DNA from: Chitinophaga hostae
Lineage (GTDB): Bacteria; Bacteroidota; Bacteroidia; Chitinophagales; Chitinophagaceae
DNA length: 64,000 bases
Direction of reading: 5' to 3'
Assembly (NCBI RefSeq): GCF_018224885.1
Contig: NZ_JAGTXB010000001.1
Coordinates: 372,001 to 436,000 of the forward strand
This document shows, piece after piece, positions 16,136 to 25,873 of the stretch (its first letter is position 1; the number at the start of each line of letters is the position of its first letter). The notes under the pieces were generated by a model. That model did not search any database, had not been told where the DNA came from, and saw nothing but the letters and a program-made list of their open reading frames with translations. The translations under genes and the position numbers were made by a program.

Positions 16136-17409
16136 GTAGTAAAGGCGAGCTTGTCCTTATCATTTGTTTTATCAATGATATTGTACACCAGTTTCAGCAC
16201 GTTGAGGGTACCGTTATAATTTATCTTGTTGCTGCTGCTGGTGTTGCTGGTGGAGAAATACAGGACGGGTATATTTTTTTTGTAGAAAGATGCGTGATCA
16301 GAGTTGCTGATGCCGGTGGAATCATATACCAGTGGCAGCTCTTTGGTGGTGGCCTGTTGTAAAATGGCCGACCATCCCGGTGAGGTACCGGTGCCGCCTA
16401 TCTGTAGGGAGGCGCCGGGATCGAGTTGCCCGATGCCGTCCATATTGATCATATAGTTTACCTGTGAAAGGTTCACCGTGCTGTGGGCGGCAAAATATTT
16501 AGAGCCGGATAGTCCCTGTTCCTTACCGGAAAAGGCGATAATAATATAGTTATTGTTATGGAGACGGGAGGCCGCCAGTAAGCGGGCTACTTCCAGCAGG
16601 GCTGCCGTGCCGCTGGCATTGTCTTCCGCTTTGGCCGTGGTTTCCCAACCGGGGTAGTCGTAATGGGCGCCGATGATGATGGTGCGGGGGGCTTTATTAT
16701 CAATATAGCCGATCACGTTGGTGCCGCTTCGTTTGATGGCTTTAAAGCTTACCTGCAGGTTGATGGTGAAGGTGCCGGCGTCTTCTGCATTCAGTTTTTT
16801 GCTGATGTCGTTGCTCACCCAAACGGCCGGGATGCCGGCAGGCGTTGGGTGTTGCTCGAGCCACAGGTTCACTTCGGCGATAGATTCTTTCCCATTATAA
16901 AATACTACGCCGGAAGCGCCTGATTTTTCGGCTATCCGTGTTTGCTGCAGGTACTGTTCCAGCATGCTTTTGTGGTTGTCTGTATCCATTTCAGCCACAT
17001 TGATGAGCCAGATATTGTCTGGTTCATTTACGTTTGGTATAACATCGCCTTTAACGGGTTCCTCTGCGCTGAAGGGTAAGGGAAGAAATTGTTTGCCGGC
17101 CTGCAGCTTGTCTTCATTAAGGATCATGTGGCAGGAGGCTGCCGGTTCGCGGGTTTCTTTTACGGTAAATGTTTGCAGGAAGCCGTCTTCTCCCATGGGG
17201 GTTAATCCGCTTTGCTGTAGCTGTTTAGCAATATAGGCGGCGGCCAGTTGTTCGCCGGGAGCCCCGGTACTGCGGCCTGCCAGCTTATCGCTGTTCAGGT
17301 AGCCGATGTGCAATTGTAGGTTACCGATGGTTTTTCTGTCCTCTTTCCGCTGTGCGTGAACGTATATGGTTACAAATACCAATGGTAACAGCCAGGTTAT
17401 CTTTTTCAC
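16123..17409 (-). CDS. secreted M28-family zinc metallopeptidase
   Basis: 428 residues, GTG start, signal peptide near 1-19 (W-L-L-P-L-V-F-V-T-I-Y-V-H-A). The C-terminal half holds the co-catalytic zinc ligands of M28: G-A-H-Y-D-Y, E-D-N-A-S-G-T-A-A, G-K-E-Q-G-L-S-G-S, M-D-G-I-G and S-D-H-A-S-F-Y. A PA-like insert is likely between about 110 and 220. Family members are aminopeptidases or glutaminyl cyclases; an exported peptidase is the safest call. The last few codons come from the class B palindrome. Confidence 0.9.
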   Translation of the reverse strand: MKKITWLLPLVFVTIYVHAQRKEDRKTIGNLQLHIGYLNSDKLAGRSTGAPGEQLAAAYIAKQLQQSGLTPMGEDGFLQTFTVKETREPAASCHMILNEDKLQAGKQFLPLPFSAEEPVKGDVIPNVNEPDNIWLINVAEMDTDNHKSMLEQYLQQTRIAEKSGASGVVFYNGKESIAEVNLWLEQHPTPAGIPAVWVSNDISKKLNAEDAGTFTINLQVSFKAIKRSGTNVIGYIDNKAPRTIIIGAHYDYPGWETTAKAEDNASGTAALLEVARLLAASRLHNNNYIIIAFSGKEQGLSGSKYFAAHSTVNLSQVNYMINMDGIGQLDPGASLQIGGTGTSPGWSAILQQATTKELPLVYDSTGISNSDHASFYKKNIPVLYFSTSNTSSSNKINYNGTLNVLKLVYNIIDKTNDKDKLAFTTITN

Positions 17410-17558
17410 AGCAATCTGTTTTTTGGGTGTTACGGCAAAATTACGAATTACAGCGGGCGAATGGTCAAATTGATGGAAGTTCTTTTGACGATTATGTTGT
17501 ATTTCAACTATTTGTAATGTAATGCTTTCGTCTTAGAATAGTCATTCGCCAAATGTGG

Positions 17559-17592
17559 TTGGCCGTTCGTAATTCTCAAATCGCTATTTTTG
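17559..17592 (+). promoter_or_regulatory. promoter of gcvT
   Basis: TATTTTTG (17585-17592) fits TAnnTTTG; TTG at 17559-17561 lies 23 nt upstream. The gcvT ATG is 20 nt downstream. Confidence 0.6.
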
Positions 17593-17612
17593 CCCCGTTT
17601 TAAAAACAAAGT

Positions 17613-18701
17613 ATGAAAAACACGCCTTTTACAGAGAAACACATTGCGCTGGGTGCCAAGATGGCTGCCTTTGCGGGTTACAACATGCCTATTTCCTACA
17701 CCGGTATTAACGATGAACATCAGGCCGTACGTACCAACGCCGGTGTGTTTGATGTAAGCCATATGGGCGAATTCATCTTAAAGGGCGAACATGCACTGGA
17801 CCTGATCCAGCGCGTTACCAGCAATGATGCCTCCAAACTCACTGCGGGCAAAGCTCAGTACAGCTGTCTCCCCAATAAGGAAGGTGGCATAGTAGACGAT
17901 CTGCTGGTATATTGTATCGAAGAAAATAAGGTATATATGCTGGTGGTAAATGCCAGCAATATTGAAAAAGACTGGAATTGGATCAGCCAGTTCAATACCA
18001 ACAACGTGGAGATGCACAACATTTCCGATAAAACCTGTCTCCTGGCCATCCAGGGACCCAATGCTACCAGCATCCTCCAACCTCTCACGGAAGTGGACCT
18101 GGTAAACATGAAGTACTACACCTTTGCCAAAGGAACCTTTGCAGGCGTACCTAACGTAGTGATCAGCGCTACCGGCTACACCGGCGCCGGTGGCATAGAA
18201 ATATATTTTGAAGATGTGGACGGCGCAGCGAACAAGATCTGGGATGCGATTTTTGCAGAAGGCGGTCCTAAAGGCCTGAAGCCTATCGGTCTGGGCGCCC
18301 GTGATACACTCCGCCTGGAAATGGGTTTTTGCCTGTACGGTAACGATATCGACGACACCACTTCCCCACTGGAAGCCGGTTTGGGCTGGATCACCAAATT
18401 TACCAAGCCATTTACATCCAGCGAGTTATTTGCAAAACAAAAAGCGGAAGGCGTTACCAAAAAATTGGTAGGTTTTGAAATGGTGGATAAAGGTATTCCC
18501 CGTCACGATTACGAAATTAAAGATGCAGCAGGCAATGTAATTGGCAGGGTAACTTCCGGTACCCAGTCGCCTTCTATGCAGAAAGCTATTGGTCTCGGCT
18601 ACGTAAATACTGCCTTTGCCGCACAGGATACCGAAATATTTATTGCCGTAAGAGACAAAGCGCTGAAAGCAAAAGTGGTAAAAGTGCCTTTCCTGAGCTA
18701 G
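17613..18701 (+). CDS. gcvT: aminomethyltransferase, glycine cleavage T-protein
   Basis: 362 residues, standard length. The start [16 protein letters not shown] and the motifs [29 protein letters not shown] and the C-terminal barrel [10 protein letters not shown] are those of GcvT. It moves the aminomethyl carbon of glycine from the lipoyl H-protein to tetrahydrofolate, releasing ammonia. The P and H proteins are not in the window, usual for Bacteroidota. No glycine riboswitch is visible upstream; an ordinary promoter precedes it. Confidence 0.95.
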   Translation: MKNTPFTEKHIALGAKMAAFAGYNMPISYTGINDEHQAVRTNAGVFDVSHMGEFILKGEHALDLIQRVTSNDASKLTAGKAQYSCLPNKEGGIVDDLLVYCIEENKVYMLVVNASNIEKDWNWISQFNTNNVEMHNISDKTCLLAIQGPNATSILQPLTEVDLVNMKYYTFAKGTFAGVPNVVISATGYTGAGGIEIYFEDVDGAANKIWDAIFAEGGPKGLKPIGLGARDTLRLEMGFCLYGNDIDDTTSPLEAGLGWITKFTKPFTSSELFAKQKAEGVTKKLVGFEMVDKGIPRHDYEIKDAAGNVIGRVTSGTQSPSMQKAIGLGYVNTAFAAQDTEIFIAVRDKALKAKVVKVPFLS

Positions 18702-18788
18702 TATATATGAATAGCCGGTTAAAGTTGTTAATTTCGGTGCCCGGAAGGTTTTCTGAGCACCGGAATTTTTATATTTATAACCATATCT

Positions 18789-19262
18789 ATGCCTACTATT
18801 CATTTAACTACCGTTATCCATGCCCCGCTGGACCGGGTCTTCGACCTGAGCAGGAGCATTACGCTGCATAAGCGAAGTATGTCGCACCGACAGGAAGACG
18901 CCATAAAAGGCCGTACCAACGGGTTGATATCTTATAATGAAACAGTGACCTGGAGAGCAAAGCATTTGGGGAAAATGAGGGAGCTGACAACAAAGATCAC
19001 CGCCATGCGCCAGAACGAGTTTTTCAGTGATGAAATGACTGCCGGCGATTTTACGCATATGAACCATGAGCATCATTTTAAAGAAATAGATAACGGCACG
19101 GTGATGATTGATATCATGGATTTTGGCACCCCCTATGGCTGGTTCGGACGGGTATTTGAAAGATTTTATCTGTATAAATATATGACCAAACTCCTGCAGG
19201 AGCGTAATCGCACTATTAAGGATTATGCAGAGAGTGAAAAGTGGAGAGTAATCCTTGATTAA
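18789..19262 (+). CDS. SRPBCC-family (START/Bet v1-like) protein
   Basis: 157 residues. The opening I-H-L-T-T-V-I-H-A-P-L-D-R-V-F-D-L and the order of a short helix, seven strands and a long C-terminal helix (R-F-Y-L-Y-K-Y-M-T-K-L-L-Q-E-R-N) fit the SRPBCC ligand-binding fold. Mid-sequence F-T-H-M-N-H-E-H-H-F resembles cell-division-inhibitor-annotated members of this family, but no activity is established. It lies between gcvT and comB on the same strand, 16 nt before comB, so it is likely co-transcribed with comB. Confidence 0.75.
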   Translation: MPTIHLTTVIHAPLDRVFDLSRSITLHKRSMSHRQEDAIKGRTNGLISYNETVTWRAKHLGKMRELTTKITAMRQNEFFSDEMTAGDFTHMNHEHHFKEIDNGTVMIDIMDFGTPYGWFGRVFERFYLYKYMTKLLQERNRTIKDYAESEKWRVILD

Positions 19263-19278
19263 AGTAAAAAGCATTTGA

Positions 19279-20001
19279 ATGACAGCAAGCAACAAACCCA
19301 GCCTGGAAGTATGTTTATCTCCGGCATTATTACATTTATTTGATGTAAAGAACAGCATCGTCGTTATTATTGACGTATTGCGCGCTACTTCTACCATTTG
19401 CACCGCCCTTTACAATGGTGCTTCCCGGGTAATACCGGTGTCCAGTGTGGAAGAATGTGTGAACATTGGTCGCGCTATAGGCGGCATCACCGCCGGCGAA
19501 CGTGATGGAAAAATAGCAGAAGGCCTGGCGTACGGTAATTCGCCTTTTGAATACCCCCGTGATTTTGTGGAAAATAAAACGCTGGTGCTCACCACTACCA
19601 ATGGCACCAAGTTGCTGCATATGGCCAAAGATGCCATTCAGATCATCACCGGCTCTTTCCCGAATATCAGCGCAGTGTGCGAGTATCTTATCTCCCAAAA
19701 TCAAAATGTAATACTGGGCTGTGCTGCCTGGAAAGACCGTATAAACATGGAAGATACCCTGTTTGCCGGCGCCGTGGTAAGCCGTATCAAACAGCATTTT
19801 GACGTAAACTGCGATTCGGCCATCGCAGCGGAAACGCTTTACGAATCCGCCAAACATGATATCTATACTTTCATGAAACAGGCTTCCCACTACCAGCGCT
19901 TAGCCAGGTATGGGCTGGAAAAAGATATTCACTACTGCCTGACGCCGGATGGGGCTAATGTATTGCCGTTGTTCAGAGACGGGGAATTGATTGCTGGTTG
20001 A
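19279..20001 (+). CDS. comB: 2-phosphosulfolactate phosphatase (ComB family)
   Basis: 240 residues, normal for ComB. Motifs include V-I-I-D-V-L-R-A-T-S-T, A-G-E-R-D-G-K, G-N-S-P-F-E-Y and T-T-T-N-G-T-K. The founding enzyme removes phosphate from 2-phosphosulfolactate in coenzyme M synthesis. Bacteroidota make no coenzyme M, so here the product may be sulfolactate or another compound; this is inference. ComA and ComC are not in the window. A long palindrome begins 5 nt after the stop. Confidence 0.88.
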   Translation: MTASNKPSLEVCLSPALLHLFDVKNSIVVIIDVLRATSTICTALYNGASRVIPVSSVEECVNIGRAIGGITAGERDGKIAEGLAYGNSPFEYPRDFVENKTLVLTTTNGTKLLHMAKDAIQIITGSFPNISAVCEYLISQNQNVILGCAAWKDRINMEDTLFAGAVVSRIKQHFDVNCDSAIAAETLYESAKHDIYTFMKQASHYQRLARYGLEKDIHYCLTPDGANVLPLFRDGELIAG

Positions 20002-20005
20002 TGGC

Positions 20006-20249
20006 GTTTTTGCCCGGGAGTTTTTCTTGCCCAGGATTAAACTGATTTTGATGATTTTCAGGATTTTTCTGTAGTGATTTAAAAAGATTAGGGAAGATAA
20101 AATCGGGTATCCGCTTTTATCTTCCCTAATCTTTTTAAAAATAACATCTGCTCCTGTCTCCGCTAATCTTTTCTAATCATCAATGTAAAAATCCTGAAAA
20201 TCATCAAAATCAGTTTAATCCTGGGCAAGAAAAACTCCCGGGCAAAAAC
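20006..20249. repeat. long palindrome, class A: perfect 63-bp arms plus nested perfect 25-bp hairpin
   Basis: Outer arms 20006-20068 and 20187-20249 are exact reverse complements over 63 nt (left begins GTTTTTGCCCGGGAG, ends CAGGATTTTT). Inside, 20078-20102 and 20115-20139 are exact over 25 nt around a 12-nt loop (20103-20114). The remaining 9 nt on the left and 47 nt on the right are asymmetric. It lies between comB and the MBL-fold gene, both on the plus strand. No ORF and no transposase signature is inside. The words GCCCAGGATT and CAGGATTTTT recur at 43029-43238. Confidence 0.95.
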
Positions 20250-20303
20250 AAAATCCTGTTTAGAAATTCTTATATTCTGCCGGTTAACGATAAAGCTGCT
20301 GCT

Positions 20304-21098
20304 ATGACACACTATTTATGCACCACCTGTGGGGTGCAATATGAAGCCAGCGCTGAGGCGCCGGCACATTGCCCGATTTGCGAAGACGACCGCCAGTATG
20401 TAAACGCCGGCGGACAAAGCTGGACTACGCTGGAGCAGGTACAAAATACACACAGGAATATTATAGAGCTGGTAGCGCCCAATTTATATGCTATCTATAC
20501 CACTCCTGATTTTGCTATCGGACAGCGGGCGCATTTGCTGATCACTCCCGGTGGCAATATCCTGTGGGATTGTATTGCTAACCTCGACGCCTCTACGATT
20601 AATATTATTAAGCAACTGGGAGGTATCAAAGCCATTGCCCTCTCCCATCCGCATTATTTTTCCACTATCGTGGAATGGAGCCATGCGTTTGGAAATGCGC
20701 CGGTATACGTGCATCAGCTGGATGCAGAGTGGTTGCAACGCCGTGATGACGTGATCAAATTATGGCCGGGCAACGAATTACCGCTATGGGATGGTATCAA
20801 ACTGGTGCTTTGTGGCGGGCATTTTCCAGGTGGCAATGTGCTCTACTCCCCCGCCGGTAAGGGTATGCTGCTGGTGGGCGATGTAATACAGGTATCGGCC
20901 GACCGTAAAACCGTGTCGGCGATGTACAGCTATCCTAATAACATCCCGTTATCTGCCCGGGAAATAAATGTGTTACATGCCGCAGTAAAACCCCTTGCAT
21001 ACGATTCGATGTATGGCGCTTTTGGAAAATATATCAAAACAGGTGCGCAGGCCGCGGTAGATTTTTCTTTTGAAAGATACTTACAGCGGATTCGTTAA
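20304..21098 (+). CDS. MBL-fold protein with N-terminal zinc ribbon
   Basis: 264 residues. Cys6-x2-Cys9 and Cys23-x2-Cys26 form a rubredoxin-like zinc ribbon. The rest is a metallo-beta-lactamase fold with L-S-H-P-H-Y-F-S, C-G-G-H-F-P-G-G and L-L-V-G-D-V-I-Q. The usual HxHxDH reads H-P-H-Y-F-S, so two metal ligands of the signature are missing and the active site is atypical. Function is unknown; proteins of this layout are usually annotated as MBL-fold hydrolases. It starts 54 nt after the class A palindrome. Confidence 0.8.
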   Translation: MTHYLCTTCGVQYEASAEAPAHCPICEDDRQYVNAGGQSWTTLEQVQNTHRNIIELVAPNLYAIYTTPDFAIGQRAHLLITPGGNILWDCIANLDASTINIIKQLGGIKAIALSHPHYFSTIVEWSHAFGNAPVYVHQLDAEWLQRRDDVIKLWPGNELPLWDGIKLVLCGGHFPGGNVLYSPAGKGMLLVGDVIQVSADRKTVSAMYSYPNNIPLSAREINVLHAAVKPLAYDSMYGAFGKYIKTGAQAAVDFSFERYLQRIR

Positions 21099-21335
21099 TC
21101 CTTTTTTAAATGGTTGATAAACAGGCATCTATATTTGAAAAAAAATAAGTTGAAAAATTCGCCCTACCCCGCCATGGGAAAAGGTGAGCTGTTCGCCGCT
21201 TCTTAATCTGCTGCGTGCAGGTTATTAGAGATTTTCTGCTTACTTTTGTGGATTGCCTTTTTATCAGCTGTTAAGTTTTTTTGATATATCTATTAACCCT
21301 TTTGTTGATAATAAAAGCAGGCAACAACGTATAGT

Positions 21336-24300
21336 ATGTCGCTACCCCATTTGCTAAAATATGTTTACAACAACGGCACTGATGAAGTGATCCGCAGGGG
21401 GAAGCGTATTTTTTCTGCCGGGGGCGTTGAACTCATCGAGGCAGACCCGGTACTGAAATCAGCTACCTTCCGCGTAAAGAGCGACACACATGCCAACTAT
21501 TACCGCGTTTCCATCAGCAAGTATGGAGAAACAACCGGTATGTCTATCCGGTGTCAATGCCCATACAACCTGGGCGACATCTGCCGGCACGAAGCAGCCG
21601 CACTTTTCCAGCTGCAGGAAATGCTGGATAAAAACCATTTCGAGAGCTTCGACACACAGTTTGATCAGCAACACACGCTGATTAAAATGAAGTCTATCGA
21701 TATCAAATCAATCAAGCTGCTGACTTCCGGCGCTATTCTCGCTCAAGCAGAAGAAATTGCCAAAAAACATCCCGCCAAAATAAAACTGGCCAAAGATGAA
21801 AAGGTAGAAGCCCTGCTAAAGGTGGATGGCGACGAGTTTCCGCTGATCATTCAACGGAATGAAGAACGCTTTTTCGATACGCATTGCACCTGCGATGAAA
21901 CAGAGCATGCCCTGTGTGTACATAAAACAGCCCTGTTCCTGCAACTCCTGCAGAAAAACGGTCCGTTTTATTTTGATACCCTCCGCAATTGGGATAAAGA
22001 GAAAAATAAGCTGTTGTCGTTATACGGCTACTCCCTGACAGATGACCTGAACGGGAAATTTGCCTTTTCGTACATGGATGGCAAACCGTTTCTCCGGGTA
22101 CTGGATCCGAGCATTAAACGGGTCGACGGCGCCGCCGCCGGCAGACAACCCGTTACCGCTCCCCCGCCGCCGGAAGAAACCATTACCATTACACAACGAC
22201 TGGCAGCGGTTTTCAATGCCAACGAAAACCTGTATCCTTACTTTAAAGTAGACCTGGTTAGCGGAGAAATAAACGAAGAACAAACAGCCTTCGTTTCACT
22301 CGCCAGCAAACTGGATCTTACCAAATACGTAGACTTTTACCAGTACAAGGAAAAAGACAGGGAACTCATAGCGCCTGTACGAAAAGTACAAGGCTCTGAA
22401 GTGAGCAAATTCCTTAGCAAAAACTCTCCGTTTGCCGGTATCTGGGAGAACATCACCCACGAAAATGCAGAAGAACTGCCTACGGAAACAAAAGAGCTGA
22501 TGCTGGAATACCTGCATCCTAAACTCGCCAAATTGTTCCCGCAACTGGCAGAACACGGATTGGTGTTTGAACTGCTCAACAGACAGGCCTTCAAAACAAA
22601 AAATTTACAGCAGATCCAGATAGGCGCCGATCGCCTGAAGCTGGTAATCAAAACCCACACCGGTGATACCCATGTGGAAGTAAACTGCTATGTAAATATT
22701 GAAGGCGAACTTATAGATGTAGCAGATAACGAATGGGAAAGCCCGTTGTTATTCCTCTATAAACAGGTAATTTACCTGTTTGAAAGTCCGCAGGATGCCC
22801 TCCACGTAGAACTTTTCAAACAAAGCGGTAAACTGCGCATCGTTAATAAGGAATGGCCGGCTTACCTGAAAGATTACCTCCTGCCGTTAAGCCGTCAGTA
22901 CGATATACAGTTTGATAAAGGATTACTGGCAGAGATAGACGATATCATGCCTGAACCCCGCGTATTCCTGAAAGAACTGGGCGAAACATTTATCATACAA
23001 CCAGGGTTTGCATACCGGGGCCAGGAAGTAGAGTGGAATGATGAAGGCAAGATCACCGTGCAGGAAGAAAATAAAGTGCTCATCATTCATCGTAATAAAG
23101 AGGCGGAAGAAGCATTTGTGGCCAAACTCCGCACCCTGCATACCAATTTTGCACAACACGATAACCACAACTATTTTTATCTGCGCGCCAAAGAAGCACT
23201 GAAAAACAATTGGTTCTTCCTTTTCTTTGATGCGCTGAAAGAAATGAATGTGCGTGTATTCGGATTCGATAACCTGCGCAACTTTAAATTCAGCTCGCAT
23301 AAACCGGTTACCAACTTACAGATCAGCTCCGGCATCGACTGGTTCGATGCACAGATCGAAGTATTGTATGGCGACCAGAAAGTAAGCATCAAGGATATTA
23401 AAAACGCGCTGGCCAACAAACAGAACTATGTGCAGCTGGCAGATGGCTCCCTGGGCCTGTTGCCGGAAGAATGGCTGCGTAAATATTCCCTGCTCTTTAA
23501 AGTTGGTGAAGAACGCGATAAAGGGCTTAAGCTCAGCAAATACAACTTCAGCGTAATTGATGAACTGTATGAGTTTATAGACGATGAAGCCGTAGTACTG
23601 GAGTTGGAACAAAAGCGCCGCAAGCTCCTGCAGTTTGACGAGATCCGTAACATTGCACTGCCTGAAAATCTGCAGGCTACCTTACGACCTTACCAGGAAA
23701 GCGGTTTCCAGTGGCTTAACTATCTCGACGATATCAAATGGGGCGGTATCCTGGCGGATGACATGGGTTTGGGTAAAACCATCCAGGCCCTCACCTTCCT
23801 GCAATACTACAAAAACAAGAACGGTGGTAAAACCATGGCGTTGATAGTTTGTCCTACCACGCTGATTTACAACTGGGAAAATGAAATAAAGAAATTCACA
23901 CCGGATATCAGGCATCATATCCACCACGGCCCTGCACGACTGAAATCGTCTGAAGAGCTGGGGAAATTTGATGCCATCATTACCACCTACGGTACTTTGC
24001 GCAGCGATATTCAATTGCTGATGAAACTGGAGTTTGACTATGTTATTCTCGATGAATCACAGGCGATCAAAAATCCGCAATCCAAAGTAACCAAGGCGGC
24101 ACAGCTGCTGCAAACCAAAAACAGGCTGGCCCTGAGCGGTACGCCGATGCAGAATAATACGTTTGACATCTATGCGCAGATGAACTTCCTGAACCCGGGC
24201 ATGCTGGGCAGCGTTGACTTTTTCCGCAATGAATTTGCCACACCGATCGACAAATTCCAGGATGAAGAAAGAAAAGAACACCTGCGTAAACTGATCTACC

Positions 24301-25073
24301 CGTTTATTCTTCGCCGTACCAAAGAACAGGTGGCGAAAGACCTGCCGGAGAAAATAGAAACGGTGATCTTCTGCGAAATGGATGCGGAACAACGGCATAT
24401 TTATGATGCTTACCGCAACACCTATCGCTCTAAGATCCTGGGTGTTATTGAAGATCAGGGTATGGAACGTTCTCAGCTCACCATCCTGCAAGGGTTGATG
24501 AAGCTGCGGCAGATCTGTGACTCGCCTGCTATTCTCAACGATACGGAACAGTACCCGAATCACTCCGTGAAACTGCATGAACTTACCCGAGAAATATCCG
24601 AGAACATCGGCAACCACAAGGTGCTGATCTTCTCCCAGTTCCTGGGAATGCTGGGCCTGATCCGCGACCGGATGCAACACCTGAAAATTCCTTACGAGTA
24701 TTTTGATGGCAGCACTTCTACCGTAGATCGTGAAAAAGCCATTCAGAATTTCCAGCATAACGATGAATGCCGCGTGTTCCTCATTTCGCTGAAAGCCGGT
24801 GGTGTGGGATTGAACCTTACTGCAGCAGATTATGTGTACATCGTGGATCCATGGTGGAACCCCGCTGTAGAGCAACAGGCGATTGACCGTACTCACCGTA
24901 TCGGGCAAACGAAAAACATTTTTGCTTACCGCATGATCTGTAAGGATACTGTGGAAGAAAAAATATTGCAGCTGCAGGAACGCAAGAAATCGTTGGTGAA
25001 GGAGATTATTTCTGATGACAGTGGTTTTGTGAAGAAACTGACGAAGGAAGATGTATTGTATTTGTTCAGCTAA
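21336..25073 (+). CDS. SNF2-family DEAD/DEAH-box helicase with SWIM zinc fingers
   Basis: 1245 residues. An N-terminal SWIM finger (C-Q-C-P-Y-N-L-G-D-I-C-R-H near 75-88) is followed by a second SWIM-like CxC...CxH (C-T-C-D-E-T-E-H-A-L-C-V-H near 185). A long divergent middle precedes the ATPase: Walker A D-D-M-G-L-G-K-T near 808, box II D-E-S-Q near 905, and helicase-C motifs G-V-G-L-N-L-T-A-A-D and Q-A-I-D-R-T-H-R-I-G-Q near 1155-1190. This is bacterial Swi2/Snf2 architecture, related to RapA-type translocases acting on protein-DNA complexes. It is monocistronic with its own terminator; I see no defence genes beside it. Confidence 0.93.
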   Translation: MSLPHLLKYVYNNGTDEVIRRGKRIFSAGGVELIEADPVLKSATFRVKSDTHANYYRVSISKYGETTGMSIRCQCPYNLGDICRHEAAALFQLQEMLDKNHFESFDTQFDQQHTLIKMKSIDIKSIKLLTSGAILAQAEEIAKKHPAKIKLAKDEKVEALLKVDGDEFPLIIQRNEERFFDTHCTCDETEHALCVHKTALFLQLLQKNGPFYFDTLRNWDKEKNKLLSLYGYSLTDDLNGKFAFSYMDGKPFLRVLDPSIKRVDGAAAGRQPVTAPPPPEETITITQRLAAVFNANENLYPYFKVDLVSGEINEEQTAFVSLASKLDLTKYVDFYQYKEKDRELIAPVRKVQGSEVSKFLSKNSPFAGIWENITHENAEELPTETKELMLEYLHPKLAKLFPQLAEHGLVFELLNRQAFKTKNLQQIQIGADRLKLVIKTHTGDTHVEVNCYVNIEGELIDVADNEWESPLLFLYKQVIYLFESPQDALHVELFKQSGKLRIVNKEWPAYLKDYLLPLSRQYDIQFDKGLLAEIDDIMPEPRVFLKELGETFIIQPGFAYRGQEVEWNDEGKITVQEENKVLIIHRNKEAEEAFVAKLRTLHTNFAQHDNHNYFYLRAKEALKNNWFFLFFDALKEMNVRVFGFDNLRNFKFSSHKPVTNLQISSGIDWFDAQIEVLYGDQKVSIKDIKNALANKQNYVQLADGSLGLLPEEWLRKYSLLFKVGEERDKGLKLSKYNFSVIDELYEFIDDEAVVLELEQKRRKLLQFDEIRNIALPENLQATLRPYQESGFQWLNYLDDIKWGGILADDMGLGKTIQALTFLQYYKNKNGGKTMALIVCPTTLIYNWENEIKKFTPDIRHHIHHGPARLKSSEELGKFDAIITTYGTLRSDIQLLMKLEFDYVILDESQAIKNPQSKVTKAAQLLQTKNRLALSGTPMQNNTFDIYAQMNFLNPGMLGSVDFFRNEFATPIDKFQDEERKEHLRKLIYPFILRRTKEQVAKDLPEKIETVIFCEMDAEQRHIYDAYRNTYRSKILGVIEDQGMERSQLTILQGLMKLRQICDSPAILNDTEQYPNHSVKLHELTREISENIGNHKVLIFSQFLGMLGLIRDRMQHLKIPYEYFDGSTSTVDREKAIQNFQHNDECRVFLISLKAGGVGLNLTAADYVYIVDPWWNPAVEQQAIDRTHRIGQTKNIFAYRMICKDTVEEKILQLQERKKSLVKEIISDDSGFVKKLTKEDVLYLFS

Positions 25074-25097
25074 CAAGCTGTTTATAAATAAGTTAAA

Positions 25098-25127
25098 AGA
25101 GGTTGCCATTACGGTAACCTCTTTTTT
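25098..25127 (+). terminator. terminator of the SNF2 gene
   Basis: The stem AGAGGTTGCC/GGTAACCTCT (25098-25107 and 25113-25122, one mismatch) with loop ATTAC is followed by a T run, 24 nt after the stop. Confidence 0.85.
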
Positions 25128-25256
25128 TGCGCCTAAATGTTGCTGTAGGGAAAATTGTCCATGCAGAAGCGTTAATTCTGCATGGCCTGGCCGGCAGCTT
25201 TGCGCCAATTTTGTGCTATCAACAATCACCCTCTTAAACTTTTAAAACTTAATAAC

Positions 25257-25808
25257 ATGGCACGATTAACTGCATTGAATCCCGACAACGTTTCAGGTAA
25301 AACCAAAGAACTGTTTAATGCCATACAAGGCAAGCTGGGGGTAGTTCCCAATATGATGCGCACCATGGGTAATTCTCCTGCCCTGCTGAGCGGATATCTT
25401 AATCTGAGTGGAGCCCTTGGCGGCGGTAGCCTTGGCGCAAAGGTGGGCGAGTTGATAGCCTTAGCTGTAGCGGAAAGTAATAGCTGCGATTATTGTTTGT
25501 CGGCCCATACCTATATTGGCGCTAATCTCGTAAAAATTGACGCCGGCACGATTGCCGCAGCCAGGGAAGGTAATGCAGGAGACCCTAAAACACAGGCTAT
25601 CCTCACATTCGCCAAAGCATTAGTGAGTAAACAGGGCCATGTGAGTAACGAGGATATTAACAGCGCAAAAGCAGCAGGGTTAACGGAAGGTGAAATCGGG
25701 GAAGTAATAGGGCATGTAGGGCTGAATATTCTCACCAATTATTTTAATCATACTGCTGAAACAACAATTGATTTTCCAGTAGTAACAGCAAACGCCACAA
25801 TAGCTTAA
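25257..25808 (+). CDS. AhpD-like/carboxymuconolactone decarboxylase-family protein
   Basis: 183 residues from the ATG at 25257; an earlier in-frame ATG at 25182 would add an unrelated leader and is not preferred. The core motif A-V-A-E-S-N-S-C-D-Y-C-L-S-A-H is the E-x(n)-C-x2-C-x3-H site of AhpD and peroxidase-related CMD proteins, so a thiol peroxidase or alkylhydroperoxidase role is likely. The N-terminus V-V-P-N-M-M-R-T-M-G-N-S-P is typical of the peroxidase-related subgroup. An AraC regulator follows 65 nt downstream. Confidence 0.88.
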   Translation: MARLTALNPDNVSGKTKELFNAIQGKLGVVPNMMRTMGNSPALLSGYLNLSGALGGGSLGAKVGELIALAVAESNSCDYCLSAHTYIGANLVKIDAGTIAAAREGNAGDPKTQAILTFAKALVSKQGHVSNEDINSAKAAGLTEGEIGEVIGHVGLNILTNYFNHTAETTIDFPVVTANATIA

Positions 25809-25873
25809 TTTTACGGGAATATAAACAGGTGTACGTGCACACACCTGTTTATATACAAATTATTATAAGCCTT

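Noticed and set aside
20006-20249. ordinary rho-independent terminator
   Set aside because: Arms of 63 bp plus a nested 25-bp hairpin exceed any terminator, and a sister element sits between divergent starts. Some terminating effect remains possible.
24057-25229. 390-codon open frame antisense to the SNF2 gene
   Set aside because: It overlaps the conserved helicase motifs of the SNF2 protein and shows no recognisable domain.
25182-25256. longer N-terminus for the AhpD-like protein
   Set aside because: The extra 25 residues show no homology-like pattern and the family start M-A-R-L-T-A-L matches the ATG at 25257.
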